From the NCBI GenBank assembly GCA_019636625.1, contig JAHBXE010000004.1, positions 1 through 64,000 of the forward strand: a DNA stretch of 64,000 nucleotides, given 5' to 3'. The notes below the pieces were generated by a model. The model was not told the origin of the DNA. It did no database searches and saw nothing but the letters and a program-made list of their open reading frames with translations. Positions 52,334 through 60,619 of this stretch are shown here, one piece after another. The DNA is from Phycisphaeraceae bacterium. Its GTDB lineage: Bacteria > Planctomycetota > Phycisphaerae > Phycisphaerales > UBA1924. Within the stretch, counting starts at the first letter, position 1. The number at the start of each line of letters is the position of its first letter. The translations under genes and the position numbers were made by a program.

Positions 52334-55104
52334 GGTTCTGCGGTGACCTCTTCGGGGAGGGGTTCGTCGGCGGTGCTGCTGTCCTTGCCGGAGAGGGCCT
52401 CGACGGTCGGGGCGTCGGGGAGGGGCTTGCCCTTGGCGTCGGTGAGGGGCTTGCCGGAGAGGGTGCGGATGATGGGCGTGGGGTTGGCCTTCTCGTGGGC
52501 GGCGAGGCGGGCTTCGAGGTCGGCGCGCTGGGCGTCGGAGAGGTCTTGGTACTTGCCCCGGCCGCGGCACTTGGGGAAGCGGGAGCAGCCGAGCCAGGGC
52601 CCGCGGAGGCCGCTGCGGAGGTTGAGGGGAGAGCCGCAGGTGGGGCAGGGGAGGTCGGTGAGGAGGGCGGGCGGGGAGGGGGCGACGACCTTGCCCTTCT
52701 TGTCGACGTTGAGGATGCCGTCGCACGGATTTGTTTTGTCGCCGTAGCGGGCGCAGCCGAGGAAGGGGCCGAAGCGGCCGGTGCGGCTGGTCATGGGGCC
52801 GCCGCACTTGGGGCAGGCGACGTCGACGGTCTCGGCGGCGGCGCGTGGGACGCCGTCGCGGTCGACGGGGGCGGCGTACTTGCAGTCGGGGTAGCGGGAG
52901 CAGGAGAGGAAGCGGCCGTTCTTGCCGAAGCGGTAGACGGTGGGCGAGCCGCAGACGGCGCACTTGTACTCCGGGGGCGCGGGGGTGGCCTCGGCCTTGG
53001 CGTGGCTGAGGTTCTCCATGGCGTGCTCGAGGTCCTTCTTGAAGGGGCCGTAGAAGCGGTGGAGCATCTTGACCCAGTCGAGGTGGTCCTCCTCGACCTT
53101 GTCGAGCTCGGATTCCATCTCGCGGGTGTAGCCGACGTCGAGGATCTGGGGGAAGGCCTCGACGAGCTTGTCGGTGACGACCTCGCCGAGGTCGGTGGCG
53201 TAGAAGCGCCGTTCGATCTGCTCGACGTACTTGCGTTCCTGGATGACGCTGATGATGGAGGCGTAGGTGGAGGGGCGGCCGATGCCTTCTTCTTCGAGCT
53301 TCTTGATGAGCGAGGCTTCGGAGTAGCGCGGCGGGGGGCTGGTGAACTTCTGCGTCGGGTCGATGGCGAAGGGGGAGAGGGGTTGCTGCTCCTTGAGGGC
53401 GGGGAGCGTCTGTTCATCGCTGGCGGTGGGGACGCCGCTGACGCGGTAGAAGCCGTCGAAGACGAGGATGCGGCCGGAGGCCCTGAAGGTGAGGGGGCGC
53501 TTGGGGTCCTTGCCGCCGGTGATGAGGATGCTCGTGGAGTCCCACTGGGCGGGGGTCATCTGGCAGGCGATGAAGCGTTCCCAGATGATCTGGTAGAGGC
53601 GGAACTGGTCGGGCGTGAGCGCGTTCTTGACGCGTGACGGTGTGAGGTCGGCGTTGGTGGGGCGGATGGCCTCGTGGGCTTCCTGCGCCGCCTTGTTGGA
53701 AGAGGAGAAGAAGTTGGGTTTTTCGGGGAGGTACTTGTCGCCGTGGGTTTTCTTGATGTAGGAGCGGGCCATGTCGAGCGCATCGCCGGCGAGGTGCGTC
53801 GAGTCGGTGCGCATGTAGGTGATGAGGCCGACGGGGCCTTCACCGGGGATGTCCACGCCTTCGTAGAGCTGCTGGGCGGCGCGCATGGTGCGCTGGGCGC
53901 CGAAGCCGAGGCGGCTGGAGGCGGCCTGCTGGAGGGTGGAGGTGATGAACGGGGGCGGGGGGCGCGTCGTGGTCCGCTTGGTTTCGATGGAGCGGATGGC
54001 GTAGGGCGTGGCGGGGTCGGCGTTGCCGGAGATCGTGCGGACGAAGCGGGCGGGGCCCTTGCCCTTGGGGTCTTCGGTGAGGGTGGCCTTCACATCGGTC
54101 AGGCCCGCGGCGGCGGCGATATCGGAGGCCCACTTGGCGAGGGCTTCGCCGTTGCCTTCCTTTGACGCGAGGCGGCCGTCGAACCTTTCGCCCGAGACTT
54201 CGACGAGCTCCGCCTTCAGGGCGCGGTGCTCGCCGAGCCAGGCGTTCTGGAGTTTGAGCGTCGGGCCGTTGCCCTTTTCATCCTTGCGGGCGAGGAACTT
54301 CCGCCACTCGGGCGCGAGCGTGCGGGCGTCCTCGGCGGAGAGGGCGAAGTTGGCGGTGATGGACCAGAACTCGTCCGGGAGGAAGGCGCGGATCTCGCGT
54401 TCGCGCTCGACGACCAGGCGGACGGCGACGGACTGGACGCGGCCGGCGGAGAGGCCGCGGGTGACCTTCTTCCACAGCAGGGGCGAGACCTGGTAGCCGA
54501 CGATGCGGTCGAGGATGCGGCGGGCCTGCTGGGCGTTGACGCGGTCCTCATCGATGGGGTGGGGGTGGCTGAAGGCTTTTTCGATTTCGCTCTTGGTGAT
54601 GGCGGGGAAGATGACGCGCTTGGCCTTGGAGGAGGGGATGCCGAGTTCCTGGGCGAGGTGCCAGGCGATGGCTTCCCCTTCGCGGTCCAAGTCGGTGGCG
54701 AACCAGACTTCCCGGTCGGAGGCGAGCGATTCCTTGGCCGCGCGTTTCAGGTCGCTGACAACCTTGTCCTTGCCTTCCGAGACTTCGTAGGTCGGTTTGA
54801 AGTCGTGTTCGAGGTCGACGCCGGGGACGGGAGACTTGACGCCCTTGGGGTTCTTGGAGGGGAGGTCGCGGACGTGGCCGACGGAGGCGAGAACGAGATA
54901 CTCCGGGCCGAGGTACTTGTTGATGGTCTTGGCCTTGGAGGGGGATTCGACGATGACCAGGTGGCGGTTCTTGGCGGCGCCGGCGGTGTAGGACGTCCCG
55001 CGGGATGGGCCGCGGAACTTTCGACCTCCTCTGCCCCCCCCACTGCCGCCACTCTTGCTGGGCGGGGCGGTTTCTGTGGCTGTTGATGCGGGCTTCTTGG
55101 CCAT
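52330..55104 (-). CDS. topA: DNA topoisomerase I
   Basis: 924 residues. A Gly/Lys-rich N-terminal extension of about 45 residues precedes the Toprim domain (HLVIVESPSKAKTI; DLDREGEAIAWHL with the metal-binding acidic residues). Active-site Tyr is Y430 in GLITYMRTDST. The C-terminus has three zinc-ribbon modules (CAVCGSPTVYRFGKNGRFLSC.., CPKCGGPM.., CPTCGSPLNLRSG..), then an Ala/Glu-rich tail. Relaxes negative supercoils. Standard start with GC-rich upstream sequence. Confidence 0.96.
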   Translation of the reverse strand: MAKKPASTATETAPPSKSGGSGGGRGGRKFRGPSRGTSYTAGAAKNRHLVIVESPSKAKTINKYLGPEYLVLASVGHVRDLPSKNPKGVKSPVPGVDLEHDFKPTYEVSEGKDKVVSDLKRAAKESLASDREVWFATDLDREGEAIAWHLAQELGIPSSKAKRVIFPAITKSEIEKAFSHPHPIDEDRVNAQQARRILDRIVGYQVSPLLWKKVTRGLSAGRVQSVAVRLVVEREREIRAFLPDEFWSITANFALSAEDARTLAPEWRKFLARKDEKGNGPTLKLQNAWLGEHRALKAELVEVSGERFDGRLASKEGNGEALAKWASDIAAAAGLTDVKATLTEDPKGKGPARFVRTISGNADPATPYAIRSIETKRTTTRPPPPFITSTLQQAASSRLGFGAQRTMRAAQQLYEGVDIPGEGPVGLITYMRTDSTHLAGDALDMARSYIKKTHGDKYLPEKPNFFSSSNKAAQEAHEAIRPTNADLTPSRVKNALTPDQFRLYQIIWERFIACQMTPAQWDSTSILITGGKDPKRPLTFRASGRILVFDGFYRVSGVPTASDEQTLPALKEQQPLSPFAIDPTQKFTSPPPRYSEASLIKKLEEEGIGRPSTYASIISVIQERKYVEQIERRFYATDLGEVVTDKLVEAFPQILDVGYTREMESELDKVEEDHLDWVKMLHRFYGPFKKDLEHAMENLSHAKAEATPAPPEYKCAVCGSPTVYRFGKNGRFLSCSRYPDCKYAAPVDRDGVPRAAAETVDVACPKCGGPMTSRTGRFGPFLGCARYGDKTNPCDGILNVDKKGKVVAPSPPALLTDLPCPTCGSPLNLRSGLRGPWLGCSRFPKCRGRGKYQDLSDAQRADLEARLAAHEKANPTPIIRTLSGKPLTDAKGKPLPDAPTVEALSGKDSSTADEPLPEEVTAEP

Positions 55105-55303
55105 GCGATATCCGATTAGATTCCTAACTAATACATGATCCGGACCAGTCTAGGTCGGACAGGAAAGGGATAAAGGTAGAGATTGTCAAGAGGAACTGGC
55201 GGCCCATCGACATGTGTTAGGTTTATAATAGGTATTTTCGGCGGAGTGGCGGCCTTGTGGCAGTTGCGGACCCCAAGCCGAGCCAGCGGCATTGAGCGCC
55301 GGT

Positions 55304-56587
55304 TCAAGCCTTCGGCTCAGAGCGGAACAAGGCGAGGCAGGCGGTGTGACCGTGGAGGAAGCTCTGGTCGCCGATCGGTCCAATCTCGCCCGCGCCGAAG
55401 AAGCCGGCGAGGGGGAAGGTGGGCGAACCGGGGTCGATGGACTGACCGCCTCTGGCGGCGGCTTCGCCCGGGATCTGAGGCGCGAAGGCGCGGGCGATGG
55501 CGGAGGCATCGTGGTGCGGGCGGTCGAAGAGTCGCGTGCCGCGGCTGTTGCAGGTGATGAGCAGGCCGCCGACGGGGGGTTCGCGGAGTTGCTGGGCGTC
55601 GAGGAGGAGGGCCAGGTCCTCATCGGCGGTGCGGGCGTCGCGGAGGTGGAACTGCACGGTCTGGCCGACGCGGAGGACCTCGGCGATGGCGATGGCCTGG
55701 TTGGATTCCTCGACGCCGACAACGTTGCGGATGAGGAAGTCGCCGCGGCCGAAACGGTCCTTGTACTCGTCGATCACTCGACCGACGAAGAGGCCGCGCT
55801 TGAGGAGTTCCTGGTCTTCGGGGGAGAGGGACTCGACGAGTTCGCGGACGACCTGGAGCGCGGGGCGGCCGCCGAGGGTCAGGATGACGTTCTTGCGGGC
55901 CTTGGTGACGATGAAGGTGGGGCCGACGGCGCGGCAGCCCTGGCTGACGACGGTGTCGACACGGACGGGGCCGCGGAGGCTGACGCCGACGAGGCCGGCG
56001 CGGTAGACGGCATCGTCGAGAATGAGGGCGTTGCCGTTGGCCTTCTCGGAGGCGGAGGCGAGGCCGCCGATGATGGAGCCGATGCGGGCGTGGGCACGGG
56101 CCTTGTTCATGGCGCCGACGAGGCCCGCGGCGGGGACGCTGAAGGGATCGGCGAAGAGAAAGCTGGCACGGAGGGCCTCATCGGCGCCGAAGCCACGGGC
56201 GAGCTTGCTCAGGCCTTCGGGGGTGGATTCGTCGTAGGGGAGGATTTCGTCGGTCGCGAAGGGGACGAGGGAGACCCCGGGGAGCCGGGCGGCGAGGAGG
56301 GATACGCCGGGGGAGCGCTCGACTTCGGTCCGCCCGCCGACGACGCCCTCGGCGGAAATGCCGACGAGGCACTCGACCTGAAGTTCCTTGCGGACGGCGC
56401 GGGCGATTTCCTCGGCCCGTGCGATATGGTGGGAGGTGAAGAAGAGGAGGGCGAGGTGGGTCATGCTCCCCGAGCCCAGGCCCGCCGCGCACTGGGCGCA
56501 GACGTGCTCGACGGCCTTGGCCGCGTCCGGGAGGGTGGAGATCCCGGAGGCGAGCTTCAACACACCCGTGGACGTGGTCGGGGACAT
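55304..56587 (-). CDS. FIST N/C-domain sensory protein
   Basis: 427 residues; ATG 56587 chosen, since upstream sequence in frame is low-complexity. THLALLFFTSHHIARAEEIARAVRKELQVECLVGISAEGVVGG is the FIST N-domain start. SPEDQELLKRGLFVGRVIDEYKDRFGRGDFLIRNVVGVEES and GGLLITCNSRGTRLF mark FIST_C. FIST domains bind small ligands, possibly amino acids, in signalling proteins. Here it is a stand-alone protein without kinase or cyclase, so partners are unknown. Confidence 0.85.
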   Translation of the reverse strand: MSPTTSTGVLKLASGISTLPDAAKAVEHVCAQCAAGLGSGSMTHLALLFFTSHHIARAEEIARAVRKELQVECLVGISAEGVVGGRTEVERSPGVSLLAARLPGVSLVPFATDEILPYDESTPEGLSKLARGFGADEALRASFLFADPFSVPAAGLVGAMNKARAHARIGSIIGGLASASEKANGNALILDDAVYRAGLVGVSLRGPVRVDTVVSQGCRAVGPTFIVTKARKNVILTLGGRPALQVVRELVESLSPEDQELLKRGLFVGRVIDEYKDRFGRGDFLIRNVVGVEESNQAIAIAEVLRVGQTVQFHLRDARTADEDLALLLDAQQLREPPVGGLLITCNSRGTRLFDRPHHDASAIARAFAPQIPGEAAARGGQSIDPGSPTFPLAGFFGAGEIGPIGDQSFLHGHTACLALFRSEPKA

Positions 56588-56633
56588 CGGGGGACTGTAG
56601 GGTGGGTGGGGTGGCGGGTAAGGTGCGCGAGCG

Positions 56634-57470
56634 ATGCAAGATCGGGGGTGGATGGGCGTTGGGACATCGATGAGGTTGCGGGATCTGTTCCGCCGGGAAG
56701 CGGCGTTCACGGTGGTGTTTGTGCACATCCCGAAGACGGGGGGGACGTCGCTGCGCGAAGTGCTGCTGCGGCAGTACCCGGCGCGCCGGGCGTTCTGGAT
56801 TGTTGATCCGGTGAAGGATTCGGCGTGGCTGGCGTCGCTGCCGGAGGAGGACCGGGCGCGGCTGCGGCTGGTGGAGGGGCACATGTACTACGGGGTGCAC
56901 GAGCTGCTGCCGCGGCCGTGCGTGTACATGACGATGCTCCGGGAGCCGGTGGAGCGGGTGTTGTCGTACTACTCGCACATCCGCTCGAGGGAGGATCACT
57001 TTCTGCACGAGACGGCGCGGGACCTGTCGCTTGGGGCGTGCATCGAGAGGGGGCTGACGGTGGAGCTGGACAACTTCATGGTCCGGGCGTTGTCGTCGCT
57101 GGGGCACGTGAACGTGCCGGTTGGCGGCGTGACGCGGGGGATGCTGGAGGAGGCCAAGGCGCACCTGGAGGGGATGGTGGTGGGGTTGACGGAGCGGTTT
57201 GAGGAGTCGCTGGCGATGTTCGCGGCGCGGCTGGGGTGGCGGAGGGCGGCGGCGGGGCGGGCGAACGTCTCGGCGTCGCGGGTGCGGCGGGAGCAGCTTG
57301 CCCGGTCGGAACTGGAGGCGGTGGAGGCGTGCAACGCGCTGGACGCGGAGTTGTACGCGTATGGGCGGGAGCTCTTTGAGGCGCAGCGGCTCGGGGCGCT
57401 GGCCGACCCGGGAACGACAAAGAACCCCGGCCTCGTGACCGGGGTTCTTCAGACCGTCCGTGGTCGATGA
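56634..57470 (+). CDS. Sulfotransferase family protein
   Basis: 278 residues; ATG 56670 (MRLRDLF) is an alternative start. FVHIPKTGGTSLREVLL is the 5'-phosphosulfate (PAPS) binding loop and TMLREPVERVLSYYSHI the 3'-phosphate site of the Sulfotransfer_2 type. Probably transfers sulfate to a glycan. The last 17 codons overlap a perfect 11-bp terminator hairpin (57421-57450), an unusual place. It converges on the small basic protein gene. Confidence 0.85.
   Translation: MQDRGWMGVGTSMRLRDLFRREAAFTVVFVHIPKTGGTSLREVLLRQYPARRAFWIVDPVKDSAWLASLPEEDRARLRLVEGHMYYGVHELLPRPCVYMTMLREPVERVLSYYSHIRSREDHFLHETARDLSLGACIERGLTVELDNFMVRALSSLGHVNVPVGGVTRGMLEEAKAHLEGMVVGLTERFEESLAMFAARLGWRRAAAGRANVSASRVRREQLARSELEAVEACNALDAELYAYGRELFEAQRLGALADPGTTKNPGLVTGVLQTVRGR
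57421..57450 (-). terminator. Intrinsic terminator of the small basic protein gene, within a convergent coding end
   Basis: Stem AAGAACCCCGG (57421-57431) with CCGGGGTTCTT (57440-57450), loop of 8. On the minus strand it is followed by TGTCG after TTCTT, 35 bases past the stop at 57485. It may act in both directions. Confidence 0.65.
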
Positions 57471-57484
57471 GCTGAAAGAGGGGA

Positions 57485-57814
57485 TCAGGCGGCCTTGCGG
57501 CTGGCCTTGTTGTTCCAGGTCGGGAACTTGTAGTTCTTGCGGGCGGAGGCGCGCTTGGTGGTGTTGCGCTTGGTGGTGCGGTTGGTCTTGGTGCTGCGCT
57601 TGGTGAAGGTGGAGTTCCACGGGTTCGTGGTCTTCGTGTTGCGCTTGGCGGGCTTGCGCTTGGCGGTGGTCCGCTTGTTCGACGTGGGGTTGTTCCACGC
57701 GGTCTTGCGGGAGGTGGGCTTCTTCCAGTTCTTCTTCCAGTTCTTCGTGTTCTTGCGGTTCTTGGACGCGTGCTTGGTCGGGCGCGACGTGCGATAGTTC
57801 CTGCGGGTCGGCAT
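57485..57814 (-). CDS. Small, highly basic Lys/Arg/Asn/Thr-rich protein
   Basis: 109 residues; GGAG 7 nt before ATG 57814 and a terminator behind it make it a real gene. Nearly half of the residues are Lys, Arg or His, with Thr and Asn filling the rest and Trp at intervals (KNTKNWKKNWKKP, TAWNNP, TTNPWNS, FPTWNNK). Acidic residues are absent. It is presumably disordered and binds nucleic acid, like histone-H1-like or ribosome-associated basic proteins; no family was recognised. Confidence 0.75.
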   Translation of the reverse strand: MPTRRNYRTSRPTKHASKNRKNTKNWKKNWKKPTSRKTAWNNPTSNKRTTAKRKPAKRNTKTTNPWNSTFTKRSTKTNRTTKRNTTKRASARKNYKFPTWNNKASRKAA

Positions 57815-57991
57815 CTGAGGCTCCAATGTCGGGCGCGAACACGCCCCGGGTGACTCCGGGTTGCCCCGGTTGCCGGCCAGGCCCCGCGCGGGGTCTTCGA
57901 CCGGCGGTGTGCTCATCGGCCGGAGGGAACGCCCGGATAAGTCGTGGTCCAGAAAAACCGTGCGGCGGCGGGCGGGGACATACCCTTTGGC

Positions 57992-59365
57992 GTGATCCAC
58001 ACTGCCGCCAAGCCGCTCTGGACGCCGGATTCGTGGCGGGGCCTGCCCAACGCGCAAGAAGTTCCGTACCCGGATCGGGAGGCGCTCGACGCGGCGCTGG
58101 AGAAGCTCCGTTCGTTGCCGCCGCTGGTGACGAGCTGGGAGATCGAGCGGCTTCGGCAGCACATCGCGGAGGCGCAGGAAGGGAAGCGGTTCATCCTGCA
58201 GGGCGGGGACTGCGCCGAGACGCTGGCGGATTGTCGCGCGGAAGCGATCGCGAGCAAGCTGAAGATCCTGCTGCAGATGTCGCTCGTGCTGGTGCACGGG
58301 CTGAAGATCCCGGTGGTGCGGATCGGGCGGTTTGCGGGGCAGTACGCCAAGCCGAGGTCGAGCCCGACCGAGACGCGCGGGCGCGACACGTTGCCGAGCT
58401 ACTTCGGGGACCTGGTGAACTCGCCGGACTTCTCGGCGGCGGCGCGGGCGCCGGAGCCGCGGATGCTGGTGCGGGCGTACCAGCATTCGGCGCTGACGCT
58501 GAACTTCATCCGGGCGCTGGTGGACGGGGGGTTCGCGGACATGCACCACCCGGAATACTGGGACCTGTCGTTCCTGAAGCGCGCATCGCTGTCGCCGTCG
58601 CTGCGGGAGGAGTACGAGGCGACGATGCGGAGCCTGGGCGATGGGCTCAAGTTCATGGAGGCGCTGGGGGAGCGGACACTGAACGACCTGACGCGGCTGG
58701 AGTTCTTTACCAGCCACGAGGGGCTGAACCTGCTGTACGAATCGGCGCAGACGCGGCGCGTGCCGCGGCGGGAGGGGTTCTACACGCTGACGACGCACCT
58801 GCCGTGGATCGGGGATCGGACGCGCCGGGTGGATGGGGCGCACGTCGAGTTTTTCAGGGGCGTGCGGAACCCGGTGGGGGTGAAGATCGGGCCGACCATT
58901 TCGCCGGATGAGTTGCTGGCGCTGTGCGATGTGCTCAACGCGGGCAACGAGGCGGGTCGGCTGGTGCTGATCACGCGGCTGGGGGCGACGGGCGTGGAGA
59001 AGATCCTGCCGCACCTGGTGGAGCGTGTGCAGCGGGCGGGGCGGCGGGTGCTGTGGATGTGCGACCCGATGCACGGGAACACGATCACGACGGCGGCGGG
59101 GGTGAAGACGCGGTCGTTCGCGGCGATCCTGGAGGAGCTCGACCGGACGGCGGAGGTCCATCGGCAGTCCGGCTCGCGGCTGGGCGGGGTTCACTTCGAA
59201 CTGACGGGGGAGGATGTGACCGAGTGCCTCGGGGGCGCGGCGGGGGTGACGGAGTCGAGCCTGTCGACGAACTACGCGACGGTGTGCGACCCGAGGTTGA
59301 ACTACCACCAGTCGCTGGAACTGGCTTTTCTGTTGTCGCGGCGGCTTTCAAGACCCGCGTTCTGA
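57992..59365 (+). CDS. 3-deoxy-7-phosphoheptulonate (DAHP) synthase, class II
   Basis: 457 residues from GTG 57992, the length normal for class II; a GTG at 57944 would add 16. LWTPDSWRGLPNAQEVPYPD, FILQGGDCAE, RIGRFAGQYAKPRSSPTE, HLPWIGDRTR and CDPMHGNT are family signatures with the metal- and substrate-binding residues. Joins phosphoenolpyruvate and erythrose 4-phosphate, the first step of the shikimate route, which also feeds chorismate to MqnA. Stands alone. Confidence 0.93.
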   Translation: MIHTAAKPLWTPDSWRGLPNAQEVPYPDREALDAALEKLRSLPPLVTSWEIERLRQHIAEAQEGKRFILQGGDCAETLADCRAEAIASKLKILLQMSLVLVHGLKIPVVRIGRFAGQYAKPRSSPTETRGRDTLPSYFGDLVNSPDFSAAARAPEPRMLVRAYQHSALTLNFIRALVDGGFADMHHPEYWDLSFLKRASLSPSLREEYEATMRSLGDGLKFMEALGERTLNDLTRLEFFTSHEGLNLLYESAQTRRVPRREGFYTLTTHLPWIGDRTRRVDGAHVEFFRGVRNPVGVKIGPTISPDELLALCDVLNAGNEAGRLVLITRLGATGVEKILPHLVERVQRAGRRVLWMCDPMHGNTITTAAGVKTRSFAAILEELDRTAEVHRQSGSRLGGVHFELTGEDVTECLGGAAGVTESSLSTNYATVCDPRLNYHQSLELAFLLSRRLSRPAF

Positions 59366-59472
59366 TTGGGCCGGGGCGTCCTCGCTCCGGTTTCGTACGC
59401 GAAAGCCCAGACTGGGCGAGGACGTTCCGGCTCACTTTTGCCTCCGATCCCTTCAGTCCCGCCTCCTCCCCG

Positions 59473-59499
59473 CCGATAACACCCCCGGTTATCGGAGGG
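59473..59499 (+). promoter_or_regulatory. Hairpin that can mask the ribosome-binding site of the PilZ-like gene
   Basis: CCGATAAC (59473-59480), 7-base loop, GTTATCGG (59488-59495), perfect. The last two G of the stem are the first two of GGAGGG (59494-59499), the ribosome-binding site 6 nt before GTG 59506. Folding would limit ribosome access. Confidence 0.5.
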
Positions 59500-59505
59500 T
59501 TACCT

Positions 59506-59814
59506 GTGAACACGCACAGCACGCAACTCAAGATCGACCGCCGGGCTTCCATGCGGACCGAGCGGACAGGCTCGGCGATGGCCGCGTTCTTCGATGAGGA
59601 TGGGGCGTTGTCGCTGACGCGGGTGATGCTGGCGGATGAATCGAGGAGCGGGCTGGGGCTGGTGTGCCCGGTGGAGGTGCCCCGGGGGACGCGGTTCAGC
59701 CTGTACTCGCCGGGGAGCGCGCTGCCGCACACGACGGGGGTGGTGGCGCGGTGCGAGCCGGAGGGGGAGGAGTTCCGGGTGGGGTTGCGGTGCGATCAGC
59801 GGATGGCGGCGTGA
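59506..59814 (+). CDS. PilZ-like small protein
   Basis: 102 residues, GTG start fixed by GGAGGG. DRRASMRTERTG and, some 25 residues on, LADESRSGLGL fit the PilZ c-di-GMP signature (RxxxR, then D-x-S-x-x-G). The rest (VPRGTRFSLYSPG, EFRVGLRC) suits the small beta barrel. It may bind cyclic di-GMP and act on a partner; no partner is adjacent. Confidence 0.65.
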   Translation: MNTHSTQLKIDRRASMRTERTGSAMAAFFDEDGALSLTRVMLADESRSGLGLVCPVEVPRGTRFSLYSPGSALPHTTGVVARCEPEGEEFRVGLRCDQRMAA

Positions 59815-59825
59815 AGGTCACGTTG

Positions 59826-59966
59826 TCAAAGTGGCACAGGTCCAAATGAGCAAATAGAGCGGCACTCTTTCACGTGGTCGCATGAAGGGGATCGTGCGCG
59901 GAGCGATGTGGCTATTTGGCCCTGTGCCATGTGGCTCTTTGCCAATTGGCTCTTTGCTGCAAGGCC
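59826..59966. repeat. Imperfect 15-bp repeats in an intergenic spacer
   Basis: On the minus strand three neighbouring units of about 15 bp read GCAAAGAGCCAATTG, GCAAAGAGCCACATG and GCACAGGGCCAAATA. A partial inverted copy (GGCACAGGTCCAAAT, then GAGCAAATAG) lies at 59832-59857. The spacer between the PilZ-like and HIT genes contains nothing else. Confidence 0.65.
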
Positions 59967-59968
59967 GT

Positions 59969-60532
59969 TCAGCCCTTTGTCCCGGTGCGCATGGCTTCCC
60001 ACACCTTTCGGTAGCGCTCGGCCATCTTCTCCAAGGAGGCGGAGATGACCTTGACGTTGCCGACGACGGCCATGAAGTTCACATCGCCGCCCCAGCGGGG
60101 GACGAGGTGGACGTGGACGTGCTGCGGGACGCCGGCGCCGGCGGCGCGGCCCTGGTTGACGCCGATGTTGACGCCCTGGGGCTCCAGCGTGCGCTCCATC
60201 AGGTCGAGGGCGAGGTCGGTCAGGGCCCAGAGTTTCGCCCGCTGCTCGGGGGTGTAGTCCAGCAGGCGCGGGCGGCCCTCGCCCAGGGCGACGAGCAGGT
60301 GGCCGCCGGCGTAGGGGAAGCGGTTCAGGAGGATCAGGCCGTCGGCGGTGCGCACAATCACGTGGTTCCGGGCGTCGTCCGCCGGGGCGAGCCAGTAGTC
60401 GCGGAGGAAGCACCCGGTGGAGGACTTGGGGGGGCCGGCGAGTTTCTCCTTGGCGTCGATGTCGTCGATGTAGGACATGCGCCAGGGGGCCTGGAGGGAG
60501 GGTTGCGAGGGGTTGATGGGGTCTTGGGACAT
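59969..60532 (-). CDS. HIT-family nucleotide hydrolase/transferase
   Basis: 187 residues. NRFPYAGGHLLVAL and the histidine triad QHVHVHLVPRWGGD with the catalytic His are intact. Closest in layout to Fhit/Ap4A-phosphorylase-type proteins, acting on dinucleoside polyphosphates or AMP-linked compounds. A second ATG at 60478 is possible but removes only unconserved residues. Confidence 0.92.
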   Translation of the reverse strand: MSQDPINPSQPSLQAPWRMSYIDDIDAKEKLAGPPKSSTGCFLRDYWLAPADDARNHVIVRTADGLILLNRFPYAGGHLLVALGEGRPRLLDYTPEQRAKLWALTDLALDLMERTLEPQGVNIGVNQGRAAGAGVPQHVHVHLVPRWGGDVNFMAVVGNVKVISASLEKMAERYRKVWEAMRTGTKG

Positions 60533-60619
60533 GGAGGGATGGTACAGGCGTGGGGGGAGGGGAAGGTGCGGCGGTGATGGACGCCCGGGCGTCTCGTGCA
60601 GGTCGGAGCGTCCGCTCGT

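Noticed and set aside
55201-55240. TATAAT box at 55224-55229 on the plus strand
   Set aside because: No suitable -35 at normal spacing and no plus-strand gene downstream.
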